Shown here: positions 1 through 11,750 of the stretch, one piece after another
Layout of the letters: every line of letters starts with the position of its first letter
How positions within the stretch are numbered: position 1 is the first letter of the stretch
NCBI GenBank assembly: GCA_030248215.1
Contig: JASANG010001782.1
Coordinates: forward strand, 124,001-188,000
DNA from: Enoplolaimus lenunculus
Taxonomy: Eukaryota; Nematoda; Enoplea; Enoplida; Thoracostomopsidae
DNA: 64,000 nucleotides
Reading direction: 5' to 3'
Made by a program: the position numbers and the translations under genes
The notes under the pieces: generated by a model
What the model saw: only the letters and a program-made list of their open reading frames with translations
Database searches by the model: none
Told to the model about the DNA's origin: nothing

Positions 1-373
1 AGTTTTAACGCAATTCAAAACCAGAAAGAAACAGGAGGTGAAAAATACCGGAGCCGGAGGTCAATAAAAGTTTCTGGAGCCGGATGTGAGGCAAAATTAG
101 GTAGATAAAACGATGGTTTAATTTGTTAATTCTAGCAAACATCTGTAACGTGTTGTTGAATCGTGTGATTTTACGATTATTGTTTGCGAAATCTCGGCAA
201 TTCTTTTCTCAAAATTGTGCCAAAAGTTAAAACAAAACGCGCCAAACAGATAAATTTTGTAAAACTATGAAAATTACACTACCGGAATTGCCGGAGCATC
301 CGGCAAAAAGTCTACCGGAGCCTTGAGGTCGATTTTTTGCCGGAGCCGAAAACAAATTTCTGGTTGCACTCTG
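1..373. mobile_element. hAT-type MITE remnant, cut by window edge
   Basis: The stretch carries repeated CCGGAGCCGG-type motifs and ends in GGTTGCACTCTG, matching the CAGGGTGCAACC termini of the MITE family seen elsewhere here. The left end lies outside the window, so the target duplication cannot be checked. It looks like a diverged subfamily (ccggagccgg rather than ccggttccgg). Confidence 0.55.
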
Positions 374-1120
374 ATCAAAACCAAAAATACGGATCTATTT
401 CAAACGTTTAATAAATAATGTGTAAATTATTATAATCATTCCTTTTAAACTCAAATCGTACCAGTTATACGCAAAGGGAGTAATCACGACCGCACCCACA
501 GGTGCTAATCAAACATTTTATAAAATTAAATTAGAGAAATAGTTTAGGATACGGTTTGAAAATACTATTTTTAAATCCTTAAATTTAAACACATCGATCT
601 TTAATTGTACCCCATGACACACGATTGTTTTCAGTGAATTCAAGTTGAATTCTGAAGCTATCGCAATGCCTTACTCTGTCTGTAGCTTTGACTAAAAGTG
701 CAAACATTCACGTTAATACTGTGTTCACCAAGGTACTTACAACCGACGGTCTGTCTCTGGCTTCGGCAAAAAATCGACTTCCGGTTTCGGCTCCTGTAGA
801 ATTTTTACCGAAAGTTTCTACAATTTTGGTATCGAAACTTTTCGCATCGTGTCCTTTAGCGAGTTTCTTTGCATACATAAATTTTGTGGGCTGCAGACTA
901 TTATTAAAAATAGCGAATTTGTTACTACATTACCTATTAATTTTGCTTCCCCTCTTCGTCTTGGCTCTGGCAAAATTTACAGACCTCTTGCTCCAGATTC
1001 TTCGCTTTCATATACAGCATGGTGCTAACGAGTGCAATTTTTCGATAATGCAACGCAAATTGCAGTGGCCAATGTTTACTGTGAAGTACGTTATATTATC
1101 CACTCTGAAAATTTGAATCT
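374..1120. other. intergenic, nothing recognised
   Basis: AT-rich sequence. A 142-codon open frame at 688-1116 starts at a non-ATG codon, resembles no protein I know and has no splice context, so I do not call it a gene. Confidence 0.5.
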
Positions 1121-2418
1121 TAATGCGTTATCCATTTTATTTTGTGCCCGCCGTGTAGAAATAGACACGCCTTTTTACAAGTACGGTTTTGCAAAATGCT
1201 AGCAACGGAAAATTTAATTTGGAAACTGTTTCAATTTTCCACTACTACAGAATTTTTAAACTCGACTATTAAATTGATAAGATAAATTGAAGTTCATTTT
1301 ACCATTAGCGATTTTAAAAAGGACAGAAAAGGGAAATTGAAACAGTTTCTAAATTCAATTTCCACCGGCATTTCAAGTTTCAGTTGCCCAATGGAAATTT
1401 GGAGAGGTGTTTTTCATTATTGCAATTTAAATATATTGTCCCTATTATCGAAAAGGAGAGAAAATATTTTGGTTTTCAATTTGCATGCATGATTTTTAGG
1501 TAGCATATTGTACAATCTGATTGAACATTTTAGAGACAACGTTACGTATATATAAAAGTATTAGCCTTGAACAAGTTTTTGCCGCAGTGAAACGCTGGCT
1601 AGGCAGTCCTCTAATTGGTTTGTGTCATTTTAATCTGCTACGAAACTAGCAACTAGTTCAGGTGAATTTGCAAGATCATTTTTGGCATACTTTGACAAAT
1701 CTGATAGTGTGGGTAGATCATAAGAAGTGCAATCGTCAACGCTATTTTCTCTGCGTGATTCTATGCAATTGAAGGAGTATTCGCTCTTTCAATATGTTTT
1801 GAATGATGATTTATTACGGGGCACTGAATTCGTTGCCATTTGATTACCTGTAGCAGTAGCTGATTTTTTTCAACGGACCCCTCTGAAAATTGGTTTGCCA
1901 AAAGTTCCAGCAATTCGGTAGTAAATTGTACAAATTTGTAGGACCTAAGACTCCACAGTACTCGTATCTCGCTGTATTATTGTGTCTGGGTCAAATTTAG
2001 GTCAGTCTAGGTCATACCTGCCACATAGTTTCCGGACTACACTACGATTTCAATTTACCTGTTCCCATTTCTGTAATATGCATCTAAAGGGAAATTGAAC
2101 AATAGTTTTGACCCTCCATTTCCCACAACAGTTTTTGGGTCATTTCAATTTTTTTGGCACCAAAAATTTATAAATTTACCAATCTTATTTAAAAACTGTT
2201 TCAGTTTCCCATTGCTACAATTTTTAAAATCGCTACTAGTAATTTGTAACGCAATTCCAATTTCATATACGGTTTATAAAACGTCTCAATTTACACTCGA
2301 CATATTTTAATTTTCTCAATTTCCCGTTGCTAGCATTTTGCAATACCGCACTTGGAAAAAGGCGTGTCTAATTTCCACACGGCGGGCACAAAATAAAGTG
2401 GATGACGCATAACGCAAC
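1121..2418. repeat. 1.3-kb inverted-repeat (foldback/MITE-like) element
   Basis: The left arm (about 1121-1215, with gtgcccgccgtgtagaaat and tgcaaaatgctagcaacgg) recurs inverted at about 2325-2418. The interior repeats short segments such as aaactgtttcaattttcc in both orientations. No transposase frame is visible, so this looks like a non-autonomous DNA element. Ends and target duplication are not precisely resolved. Confidence 0.65.
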
Positions 2419-3261
2419 GATTTCGTTACTTACAATTTACTTATTCTCCCACTCCATTCTACTACAGCTTTTTTAACCATAACACTCACTTTTGGTATTG
2501 AAACTGTAATTGTACGAAACGTAGTTTTTACATACGTTTGAGTGTATGTTGAACAGAAATATTGCACTGTTTCCGTTGTATACAAATGTAAAAAGAAACC
2601 ATAAATTAAATATTAACATTTTGGAGCAGAAAATCCATAAATAAGAAATTAACTATATATATTGTATATATATTATATATACCTGTTTATATCACAATCT
2701 CAGACCAAACGATGCTCTCAACCATTTCTTTTCTTTTAGCATCAAAACAAAGCGTAGCATGAATGATTCATGTTTTACGAACGACGTACTTTTACAGCTT
2801 TTATTGTAACTTTTACTTAATAATCAGGTTGCAAAAATGACCAGTCCATAAGACTGAAGAAACAACCTTTTGCGCAAAAAATAATCGTGAGAAAAAAATG
2901 CATAATAAAAAAGCAAAATATTTACAGACAAACACAGAAACGTTCTAAATTCTTAGATGTGTTTCTCCACAAATTCAATTAAACCCAGAGAACAGAAGGG
3001 ACTTTTCATAAAAACATTTGGATTTAAAACTTTGTAACTAAAATAAAACCAACCAATACGCACTTTTTGGTAATTGGTATATGGGTTCAGAAGGCTCCCA
3101 ACTTAACAATTATTTAATGTTTTACACTGTACAAATAAATTACAATATCGCATAATTTTCGAATATTTATTACAGTTCGGTCCGTGAAAAGATCATCAGC
3201 GAAAATGTTTTTTTCTGCGAGACTGCAATTGAGTAAGCTTAAAGCTTCAGATTAAATTTTT
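2419..3261. other. intergenic, nothing recognised
   Basis: AT-rich spacer with short TA runs near 2655-2680. No gene, RNA or repeat structure recognised. Confidence 0.5.
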
Positions 3262-3452
3262 GGCCCAAGTATAGAATAGGGCCGGAACAGTAGTATGAGT
3301 TTCTTCCTAAGCCTAATCCTAAGCGTAAGGATGAGCCTATTCCTAAGCCTCAGTTTAAGCCTAAGCCTAAGCAAAAAATTTGTCTAAAGGTTACGCTAAC
3401 TCTATTACAGCTTGACAGGAAAAATTTGGACCCTGTTCTACACATGGACCAA
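3262..3452. mobile_element. GGCCC-ended MITE, decayed copy
   Basis: The ends ggcccaagtatagaatagg and acacatggacc are decayed versions of the perfect inverted termini at 6555-6754. The core is a run of cctaag-type hexamers in mixed register. Non-autonomous, with no coding sequence. Confidence 0.7.
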
Positions 3453-4205
3453 ATTTTTGCTCAAGCTTAGGCTTCAACACAGGATCATTGTTACGATTAG
3501 GCTTAGGAATAGCCTTATACTATCGTCCGTTCTGTATACATTGGTGTACTTACAAATCTAACAAATTAGTTCATTTATATAACTTTGAGTACATATATAT
3601 TGGATTCATTACAGAAAAATAGCTAGAATAAAATTAAAATTTTTACACCTATATACTTAAGTTATAAGGCACAGCTCATAAAACTGTAAAAGGCTGATCA
3701 AAACACCAATTACGGCTAAACAAAAACGTCATGAAAGCGTGCAAATACGCTTGTCAGCTCTGCATTAAATGCAAGAAAATCAATATAGAACAGATATCGC
3801 TTTGAAAGATACTTAATAACAGAGTCTGACGGGAATCCAAATCATCGGTTTCTTGTTTTGTTTGATTTTACCTAAAGGCAAATCAGAGTGACGTTTTAAC
3901 ACATAAATTAGAATTATCTTCACATTGTCTCTACGCCGGTGCCTATGAAAATATTAATGGAACACAAGCCATTTGTCCAACCGCGCCATCAGGCCTTTAT
4001 CAAGGAAGTACAGCATCTGACCTACTAAAAATCCCGTTTTGTGTAACGAAATAAGTTGGAACGCCCCACACACGTATTTTTGGAACGTTTTCAGTTCATT
4101 TTATATATACATACATACATATGCAGATTAATAGGTACTAGATTGTTATAGTTCTATGATTTAATAGATCTAGTTTTTCTATGATTGTATAGATTGTTTA
4201 TACAT
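3453..4205. other. intergenic, nothing recognised
   Basis: AT-rich sequence between two MITEs. No open frame or repeat recognised. Confidence 0.5.
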
Positions 4206-4566
4206 TGGCTGCGTTTCTGAAATTTTACTTAAGTATTTACTTAAGTTACACTTAAGTAATTCCTTAATTCGCCGACTTACGTAAATACTTAAATTTTCGA
4301 GCAACGAATAAATGCCAAATATCAACCATTGTCATAACAAGAAAGTAACAGTTTTGCATAATATTAAGGAGGCGTCACGAGTCTACAATTTAATTACACC
4401 AAGATTACTATGCCTGAACGGTTAATTTGTAAATTATAAAGTATAGTCAGCCACTTAAGTATATATTTACTTAAATTAAGTACGCTTTTAAAAGCGACAA
4501 AATGATTAAGTAAATACTTAGCACGTAATTACTTCGTACTTAAGCAAGCTTTCAGAAACCCAGCCA
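4206..4566. mobile_element. MITE with TGGCTGCGTTTCTGAAA ends
   Basis: Inverted ends tggctgcgtttctgaaa and tttcagaaacccagcca enclose about 360 bp rich in ACTTAAGT-type palindromes. A shorter relative with the same ends lies at 19542-19737 in an RMC1 intron. No target duplication could be resolved, so the superfamily is left open. Confidence 0.65.
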
Positions 4567-5096
4567 GTGTTCTGTAAGATTTTTGCCGCGTTGTTATATT
4601 TGGCGTCGCCCCCGCTGCAAATGTCGCAACCAAATTGAGTAGTATTAAACAACAGGCACTTTAGCTTGTTTTTTTCTAAATTGCGGCCTTATGTCAAACA
4701 AATAGGAAAATTATATATATTTTAAAAAAAGTTGTCCAGTACAAATCATTGCTTATCGATTAAGCGCAGCGTTGGAATTAAATTGAACTCATACATGTAA
4801 ATTTCAGTTTCGAATTCCACAGATTAGCGAAAAAACATTCGGCAATAAATTAATAAATATCACAATGCAACCAAAGGTGAAATGAAACCCGGAATCGAAA
4901 GTCGCTAAAATTTGCCGAAGGCAGAAATGAAACAAAATTCTCGTACGCAGGATCCAGTTCAAATTGCTAGTTCAAACCATTCGATGATGTATTGTCAAAA
5001 ATTTCGGTTTGAATTTGTTTTCGAATAAATCTTAATTTTTTTAAAACATATAAACGTAATCATTCAGTATTAACACATTTTAGGATCAGTGTAAAT
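4567..5096. other. 3' flank of LHPP
   Basis: AT-rich sequence downstream of the LHPP stop (minus strand). No clear AATAAA on the minus strand close to the stop; otherwise nothing recognised. Confidence 0.4.
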
Positions 5097-8000
5097 TTAT
5101 CGCTGTTCATCAAGTAACAATTCAACAAATTCCAACAAATTATCGACGATTGCGTAAGGTTTAACATCCGGGTGATTTTCCCATTCTGGTCTGAAAACTA
5201 ATGACGTTACGGTTGCGAATGTTGCAAAATATACATTTGTGGATGCGGACATACACTGCAAAAAATGGTAAGTCAAATTGACTTTCTCTCTCAGAAATAC
5301 GCTCAACGGAACTACTTACACAAAGGGAGACAAATTTGACTCCGCGAGAGTCAATCGTGCGACTCAACGAATCAAATTTGACTCTGGCGAAGTCGAATTT
5401 GACTCAGTTTGTGTAGTCCCGTACAGCCTATTTTGGAGAGAGTCAATTTGACTCACCATTTTTTGCAGTGCGCGCAACATTCCTAGTGAAAAGTATAAAG
5501 TGGCATGCGTTAAACATACGAGAAATTGCATGTGCCCCTTTCGCATAATAATTGATAATAGAAGTTGATTGGTGCGTTAACTCGTTCAACTCTTAGAATT
5601 TGCTCTAACTAATTTTTATTTTCATACAAATTGCAGAAATTTATGTTCTATAATAATATTTAGGCCATATAACTTGGTAACCTCCAGCAATTTAAAACTG
5701 GAACATAAAAAACAATACGATCAATCGTCGTGAATGCCCCCACAGAAATCGGTTCGCGCACTTCACAATGTAAAAGTATGCCCTGTATGGGAGATTGACG
5801 CAGTGATAACCCGCAATTCCGTTTACCGTCCCTTCAAATTGGCAAAAGCCAGGGTGGCGGTGTGCCCTTTAAAACATACAAAATAATATGTTTGTATGTT
5901 TCGTGGTTCCACGTAAAAGTTCCATTCATACTTTAAATATTTGGGGGGAGTGAATAGGTGCATAATTTTTACATAACTGTTACTTTTCTACAATGCGTGT
6001 AAATTTATAGGTCTAGTGATAAATAAGAATAGTTAAGCTTAAACTTTACGACTAGGCTTTATGTTTAAAAAGCTGAACTGATACGTTAAGCCAGACCCAA
6101 AAATATATAAACTGAAACAACGCCCAAATCAATTGGAAAACGATAATCAAGACAACATATTATTAATCACTTACCTCCATTTTCCAGTTCGAACTTGTAC
6201 GCCTCGAATTCCGGCATTCTGAGCTCCGCCAACGTCTCCAATAATGTCATCGCCTACCATAATTGCCTTAAATTATACAAAACAAATAGTACTACAAATA
6301 GCACATATAACTTTTCTAAACCAAAAGCAAATTATTTTACATTAAAACTGATCTAATGGTTAATTAAAAAACAGTGCAATAACGCTATTAAACATCACTG
6401 AGCTTGCAAAGCTCTTACCCGGTGATTTTTACCCGGTGATTTTTATACGCGATCAATAAATAACTGAATAGCACGCAATAGCAATAGTAATAGATGAGTT
6501 TGAAACGTTAACGATGTGTATGTCTATTTTTACCTCATATGCGTTTACAATGCCGGCCCATGTATAGAACAGGGCCGGAACAGTAGTATAAGCATATTCC
6601 TAAGCCTAAGCCTAAACCTAAACTTAAGCGTATGGATAATCCTATTCCTAGGCCTAGCGTAAGCCTAAGCCTAAGCAAAAAATTAGTCTAAAGCTTAGAC
6701 TGACTCTATTATACCCCTCCGGAAAACGATCCGGCCCTGTTCTATACATGGGCCACAATGCCTGTCCTTTAATCTAAGAACTGCTACACTGCCATTGTCA
6801 CAAGTATAAAAAGTATACACAGTTGATTAACAAGTTAGCAAGTAAAAGTTTAGAGCCAAAATTTATACCTCATTTGCGGGCACGCCCATATCTTCTAGGG
6901 CCAGGCTAAAATACTGCTTCGAAGGTTTTCCAATGACTTCAGGCACAACGCCAGTCGAGTACTCCAGCGCCTTTGCGAATGCACCAAGATCGAGCATTAA
7001 ACCAGTTGTTCTCGCGTAATATCTCCTTAACAAACGATAATAAGCAATATTACCACCCCGTAGGGCATTGGCTTCTGAGCTCAAACGATCAGCATTAACT
7101 GTCAAACGTATACAGTTTACCTGTCTAACCTCTAAACCTGTGTTCAATCCTATTTTTAACACTAGACCCAATGGTACAAAGCGTAGGCAAGTTGATACCT
7201 AAGCCCACGTTTTTTATTTTTAAACATGAACCGACGTTTATTATAATTTGTAACGCACGACCCTCTTTCGAAATATTCATAAAACGCATGTTTTATTGTA
7301 AAATCCTGGTTACGCATATTCTTTACTATACTATAAAGTTTTTATATTGATTAAGCAAAAATAGTTGCGCATGTATACTATGCTGCTTCGTTTCCATTTT
7401 ACTTGTTTTGAGTCAAGTATTGTGCAAGGTAGGTTTTAAACTTGAGTTGAACATCTTGTTTTGAATCTAAGTATTGTACAAGGTAGGATTTAAACTTGAG
7501 TGTTGAACATCTTGTTTTGAATCTAAGTATTGTACAAGGTAGGATTTAAACTTGAGTGTTGAACATCTTGTTTTGAATCTAAGTATTGTACAAGGTAGGT
7601 TTTAAACTTGAGCGTTGAACATCTTGTTTTGAATCTAAGTATTGTACAAGGTAGGTTTTAAACTTGAGTTGAACATCTTGTTTTGAATCTAAGTATTGTA
7701 CAAGGTAGGTTTTAAACTTGAGTTGAACATCTTGTTTTGAATCTAAGTATTGTACAAGGTAGGTTTTAAACTTGAGTTAAACATCTTGTTTTGAATCTAA
7801 GTGTTCTACAAGGTAGGTTTTAAACTTGAGTTGAACATCTTGTTTTGAATCTAAGTATTGTACAAGGTAGGTTTTAAACTTGAGTTGAACATCTTGTTTT
7901 GAATCTAAGTATTGTACAAGGTAGGTTTTAAACTTGAGTTGAACATCTTGTTTTGAATCTAAGTATTGTACAAGGTAGGTTTTAAACTTGAGTTGAACAT

Positions 8001-10252
8001 CTTGTTTTGAATCTAAGTATTGTACAAGGTAGGTTTTAAACTTGAGTTGAACATCTTGTTTTGAATCTAAGTATTGTACAAGGTAGGTTTTAAACTTGAG
8101 TTGAACATCTTGTTTTGAATCTAAGTATTGTACAAGGTAGGTTTTAAACTTGAGTTGAACATCTTGTTTTGAATCTAAGTATTGTACAAGGTAGGTTTTA
8201 AACTTGAGTTGAACATCTTGTTTTGAATCTAAGTATTGTACAAGGTAGGTTTTAAACTTGAGTTGAACATCTTGTTTTGAATCTAAGTATTGTACAAGGT
8301 AAGTTTTAAACTTGAGTGTTGAACATTAACTACTTGCCCGAGTCCCATTGACAACATCGGTGGTCGCGGTTCGCCATTTTTCACAGGTTGCATTAAGACT
8401 CGAAACGCGGCGTTCAAATTGTCATAATTGAATTCGTTTTCAGCATCACCAACAACCACACAATTTGGATTCGATTGGTCAATATCGGCGAATGTTGAAC
8501 GGCATTCTTTGAAAAAAAATTAAACTTTTCAATTTTAGCATTTTAAAAATGCGACATTTATTAAGGATGGCGCTGTACTTTTGACGACGTCCGGCACCGT
8601 CTGTCACTGTCCTACCGCAACGCACGTTTATTGTCGCATGAAACAGCATATCAATTTTAAACAAAAATTGTTTGACGCGCGATGCCGCACAAGTATAGCG
8701 CCACGATAATGCTTGCCTTGAAGATACATAGAATACGTGTACCTAACTTAACTGTAAGTCTAAGTCATGGCAAAGCGCGAGATTTGCACATTTCGTTCAA
8801 AAGAATCAGACAAACAGAAACCTAAAGCTGTGTTTCAAGTTTTCGTTTTGTTTTTCTACTAAACACTCAACTGAAAACTACGCCTGAACGCAGCTTTAAC
8901 CTGCTGCAGAAACAAAGTCTATTCTGACTTATCAAAATTCAAGCGCGGTACTTCCACAATTTTGTTTTAGCTTTCAAATCAAAACGTCGCAATTTTCGAC
9001 CAAATATTAAACTTAAGAACAAGCTTTCAAATTTCTAATCCACGAGAAACTTTTTTAATTACCGTAAGAAATTCCGATTGCAATTTAAAAATACCGAGTA
9101 CTTCGCCGAAAACTGAGCGAATGACCTTACAGCTTATATATTTTGAACTGAAGACCGCATAAACAGCCCTGCAATAAAGAATTTTCAGTAGACAATACAA
9201 GAACATCTCTAGGAAGACGGGGAGCAACAAAAAACGTTCCGAACATAAAACAGTGTTTTCGAAAAAACTTTCAACCAGGGGCGGCCAAACTTTTTCCAAA
9301 ATGGGGTCAGCGCCTTCCTACGCCCTATCCATGTAAGATGTGATCGCGGTCTTCTCAGTTTTACCGGGATAAACAAGTAAATACGGTCTTAAATTGCGTT
9401 GTTTCACAATTTTTGCGACAATTGGTCCTGGCAGTAGCATATGTTCTTCTCGAATGCATGCAAATCCAAGCCGACGCAATTTGTCTGCAACATATGCGGC
9501 GGTGTTTTGCGATTCGTTACTGCAAAATCGCACTGCAATGTTTGATTGTTGAAGCCTGTAAAGCATATAGACATACTGTGTTTTGCCCGCAACAGCGATG
9601 TCACAAATATTTCAACCTGCAAACATATTTCTTTCAAAGTCCGGGCAGAGGTTAAAATTCGTTTTTACCACTGTAAGTTTGTCTCACCCATTCGTTAAGC
9701 AAGACTCTAGACTCCTCTTTGCGGGTGATCATAGGCTTATGCTACGTTTTACACTTATTCTTTACGCTAAAAAGGTTACATTTTTAAGCTTAGGTTCAGG
9801 AATAGATTTGGGTTAACGTTAAACAACCAAGTAGTAACACTGACCGCACGTTTTGCAGATTAACTGATGCTAAAAAACATAATTACAAAAATAAAAACAC
9901 ACTTACTAAAAAATATAAAACTTTCACAAAAATAAAATATAACACATATTTTATAATATACTTGCCACGACCGTTTACTTTGAAAAACTGCTAATGTATT
10001 CGAAAAAACTAGAATATAACTCAGACAGTAACTTGAAACATACCCATATTATTGTTAAAATTTAGGATTCAATATCAAATTCACAGTGGTTGCTGTTGAC
10101 ACTGATGAAACATACCTGCTCACAGCTTCTACAGATCCAGGAATCGCAACGCCATCGGAACCAGGTTCTCCGCTATTGTACAACACTCCTGTAATATCTA
10201 ACAGGACTCCTTTGACGGGACCAGCAAGCAACGAAGATTGTCTAATTGACAT
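5097..10252 (-). CDS. LHPP: LHPP, HAD-family phospholysine/phosphohistidine inorganic pyrophosphate phosphatase
   Basis: Six exons (minus strand): 10252-10116, 9555-9365, 8506-8338, 7025-6869, 6266-6175 and 5190-5097. Phases agree throughout and give about 279 residues (human about 270). HAD motifs are visible: nucleophile region [12 protein letters not shown] (D19), FCSNESQ in exon 2, VIGKPS (K199) and [13 protein letters not shown] (D224/D225). As in LHPP, the usual second acid of motif I is Thr. The start ATG opens the only exon with motif I. The family hydrolyses phosphohistidine, phospholysine or pyrophosphate with Mg2+ in the cytosol and nucleus. Intron 3 uses a GC donor (GG then GCAAGT); a canonical GT donor 4 bp downstream would break phase and lose the conserved LGRYY junction. 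That intron also holds a 54-bp minisatellite. Intron 5 holds a MITE. Identity is from recalled family sequence; transcript data were not available. Confidence 0.93.
5254..5470. mobile_element. mariner-type MITE (CACTGCAAAAAATGG ends) in LHPP intron 5
   Basis: Inverted ends cactgcaaaaaatggtaagt and accattttttgcagtg bracket about 217 bp with repeated motifs of the form agtcaaattgact. It matches the 138-bp element at 41360-41497, which shows a TA duplication. Here TA is kept on the left only. Confidence 0.7.
6555..6754. mobile_element. GGCCC-ended MITE in LHPP intron 4
   Basis: About 200 bp with near-perfect inverted ends ggcccatgtatagaacaggg and ccctgttctatacatgggcc. The core is degenerate cctaag/TTAGGC-like hexamers. 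It is the best-preserved copy of this family and sits between LHPP exons 4 and 5. No coding capacity. Confidence 0.8.
7402..8326. repeat. 54-bp minisatellite in LHPP intron 3
   Basis: About 17 head-to-tail copies of a 54-bp unit containing aatctaagtattgtacaagg and taaacttgagttgaacatc. Most copies are identical. A few on the left and the last one carry a 2-bp insertion (gagtgttgaac). The array ends 11 bp from the LHPP exon 3 edge and fills most of the intron. The high identity implies recent expansion or homogenisation. Confidence 0.95.
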
Positions 10253-11314
10253 TCTTACGTTCAATTTCAGCACAAAGAAGTTGTTTTAAATTCACGTTAG
10301 CATTTTCGAAATCTAAAACCGAACTGGTCTAACGAAGGGCAACTGAATTGCAGCCTATAAAGTTTACCATTATCCACCAGCATCTTTAAGATCTGAAGTG
10401 ATACGTAAAAGCGCGCTCTGCCTTTGACCATACCACCAAAACTGGAAAATAAATGTTTCACTTAGGTTCAAAGATTGCAACTTTAGAAGGTTTTCATTCA
10501 CGTGCCAAAATATAAACGAGGCATGCAAATATTCACTGCATGGCTTTTTAACATTTTAAAGCAAAATAGAGGATACATCAAAATGTTTTAAGGTTTTAGA
10601 TGAATTTCATCATTTCGACTTCATGTCGAACAATTGCATCAAATCTGTAATGAAAAATTGCGCGATTTTTCATACTTAAGTTTAAGCATGGAACAAACGG
10701 AATTTCTATAACGGAAACGGACATCGATTCGTACCGGAAACGGATATCCGATTAGGTACCGCACAGTATCGCTCTGTACAGTTGCTTATAAAGGCTTCAA
10801 AGGGCGTAACCATACGATTGGGAAACTATTGCAAATAAATCCTCATGGTCCCGCTCCTAACAAATATACAAGCAAAAAATTTCCAATAATCTTAACGCCC
10901 AATGAAACATCTAAACCTTATCGCTCAGAAACAAACATTCTTAAAACAATACAAACTTTACTAATTGTAGAACTATACAGCAATTTTATTTTAACATTAC
11001 TGCATCAGACAAATAACAACCTCCCAATATTCTACTAATTCATCTATACGTTTGCGTGCCAAAATTTTAAATCTCACTGGGCACACCAATTTAGTTATTA
11101 TAAAAACTTACCACGTGTTTATTTTCCTTTCAAGCCAGTTTCAAATTTTTCGCATCCTGACAAAAATTCATGGTCGAATTTGACTGAACATAATTTTGTA
11201 GTCGTATTCTTTTTTAAGTGGGTATCACTTACTGCCAGTACAAAAACAAAACAACTGGCTTAAATTGCGGATCTAAAATTCTGCATAGTAGAAGAATAAA
11301 TAAATAATTACAAG
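10253..11314. other. spacer between LHPP start and RMC1 end
   Basis: About 1 kb of AT-rich DNA between two genes on the same strand. It should contain the LHPP promoter, but no TATA box or other element stands out. Confidence 0.4.
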
Positions 11315-11539
11315 CAGGGTGCAACCGGAATTCCGGTTCTGGTAGGTAATTGATCATATGTTTTCACCTACTGCATTTGTTTCAGAATTTTGGCATTCTA
11401 AATGCGGTGTTTACAACATTAAAAGCGATAAAATAGCGTTAAAAATAAATTTTTGGTAAACAAGGATTTTTTTATTTCCAGGTTCCGGCATTGTTTTAAA
11501 CTTTCCGGTTCCGGTATTTTATAATCCCGGTTGCACCTG
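11315..11539. mobile_element. hAT-type MITE, 225-bp deletion form
   Basis: It starts cagggtgcaaccggaattcc and ends ggttgcacctg, flanked by a perfect 8-bp duplication attacaag (11307-11314 and 11540-11547). This is the shortest copy of the family, lacking most of the interior. It lies about 210 bp downstream of the RMC1 stop. Confidence 0.9.
11471..11476 (-). promoter_or_regulatory. candidate RMC1 polyadenylation signal
   Basis: AATAAA on the minus strand, about 275 bp downstream of the RMC1 stop and inside the hAT MITE. A second minus-strand AATAAA lies near 11118-11123. Use of either is inference. Confidence 0.35.
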
Positions 11540-11750
11540 ATTACAAGATAATGTGCTATTACAGACCTGACAATACTAATCGTAATCAAAATTAAATTTA
11601 GACGATCTATCACTACCAGACGATAGGGGTACACATATTCGAGAATGCAGGGACTGCCAACGTCGCCACTGTCTTCACCGGTTTAAATTGGAAGCCGTTG
11701 CTGATTTCTTTCAACCGAACAGATCTTATAGTCCATGTCATGCACCAATG

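Noticed and set aside
688-1116. 142-codon gene
   Set aside because: Starts at a non-ATG codon, no homology recognised, intergenic.
3300-3380. Interstitial telomere repeat
   Set aside because: The CCTAAG hexamers are degenerate and always sit inside a MITE with GGCCC ends.
7402-8326. CRISPR array
   Set aside because: The 54-bp units are directly contiguous with no variable spacers, and the sequence lies in an animal intron.
8334-8340. Canonical GT donor (CAA|gtagtt) for LHPP exon 3
   Set aside because: It gives the wrong phase for exon 4 and loses the conserved LGRYY junction; the GC donor 4 bp earlier fits both.
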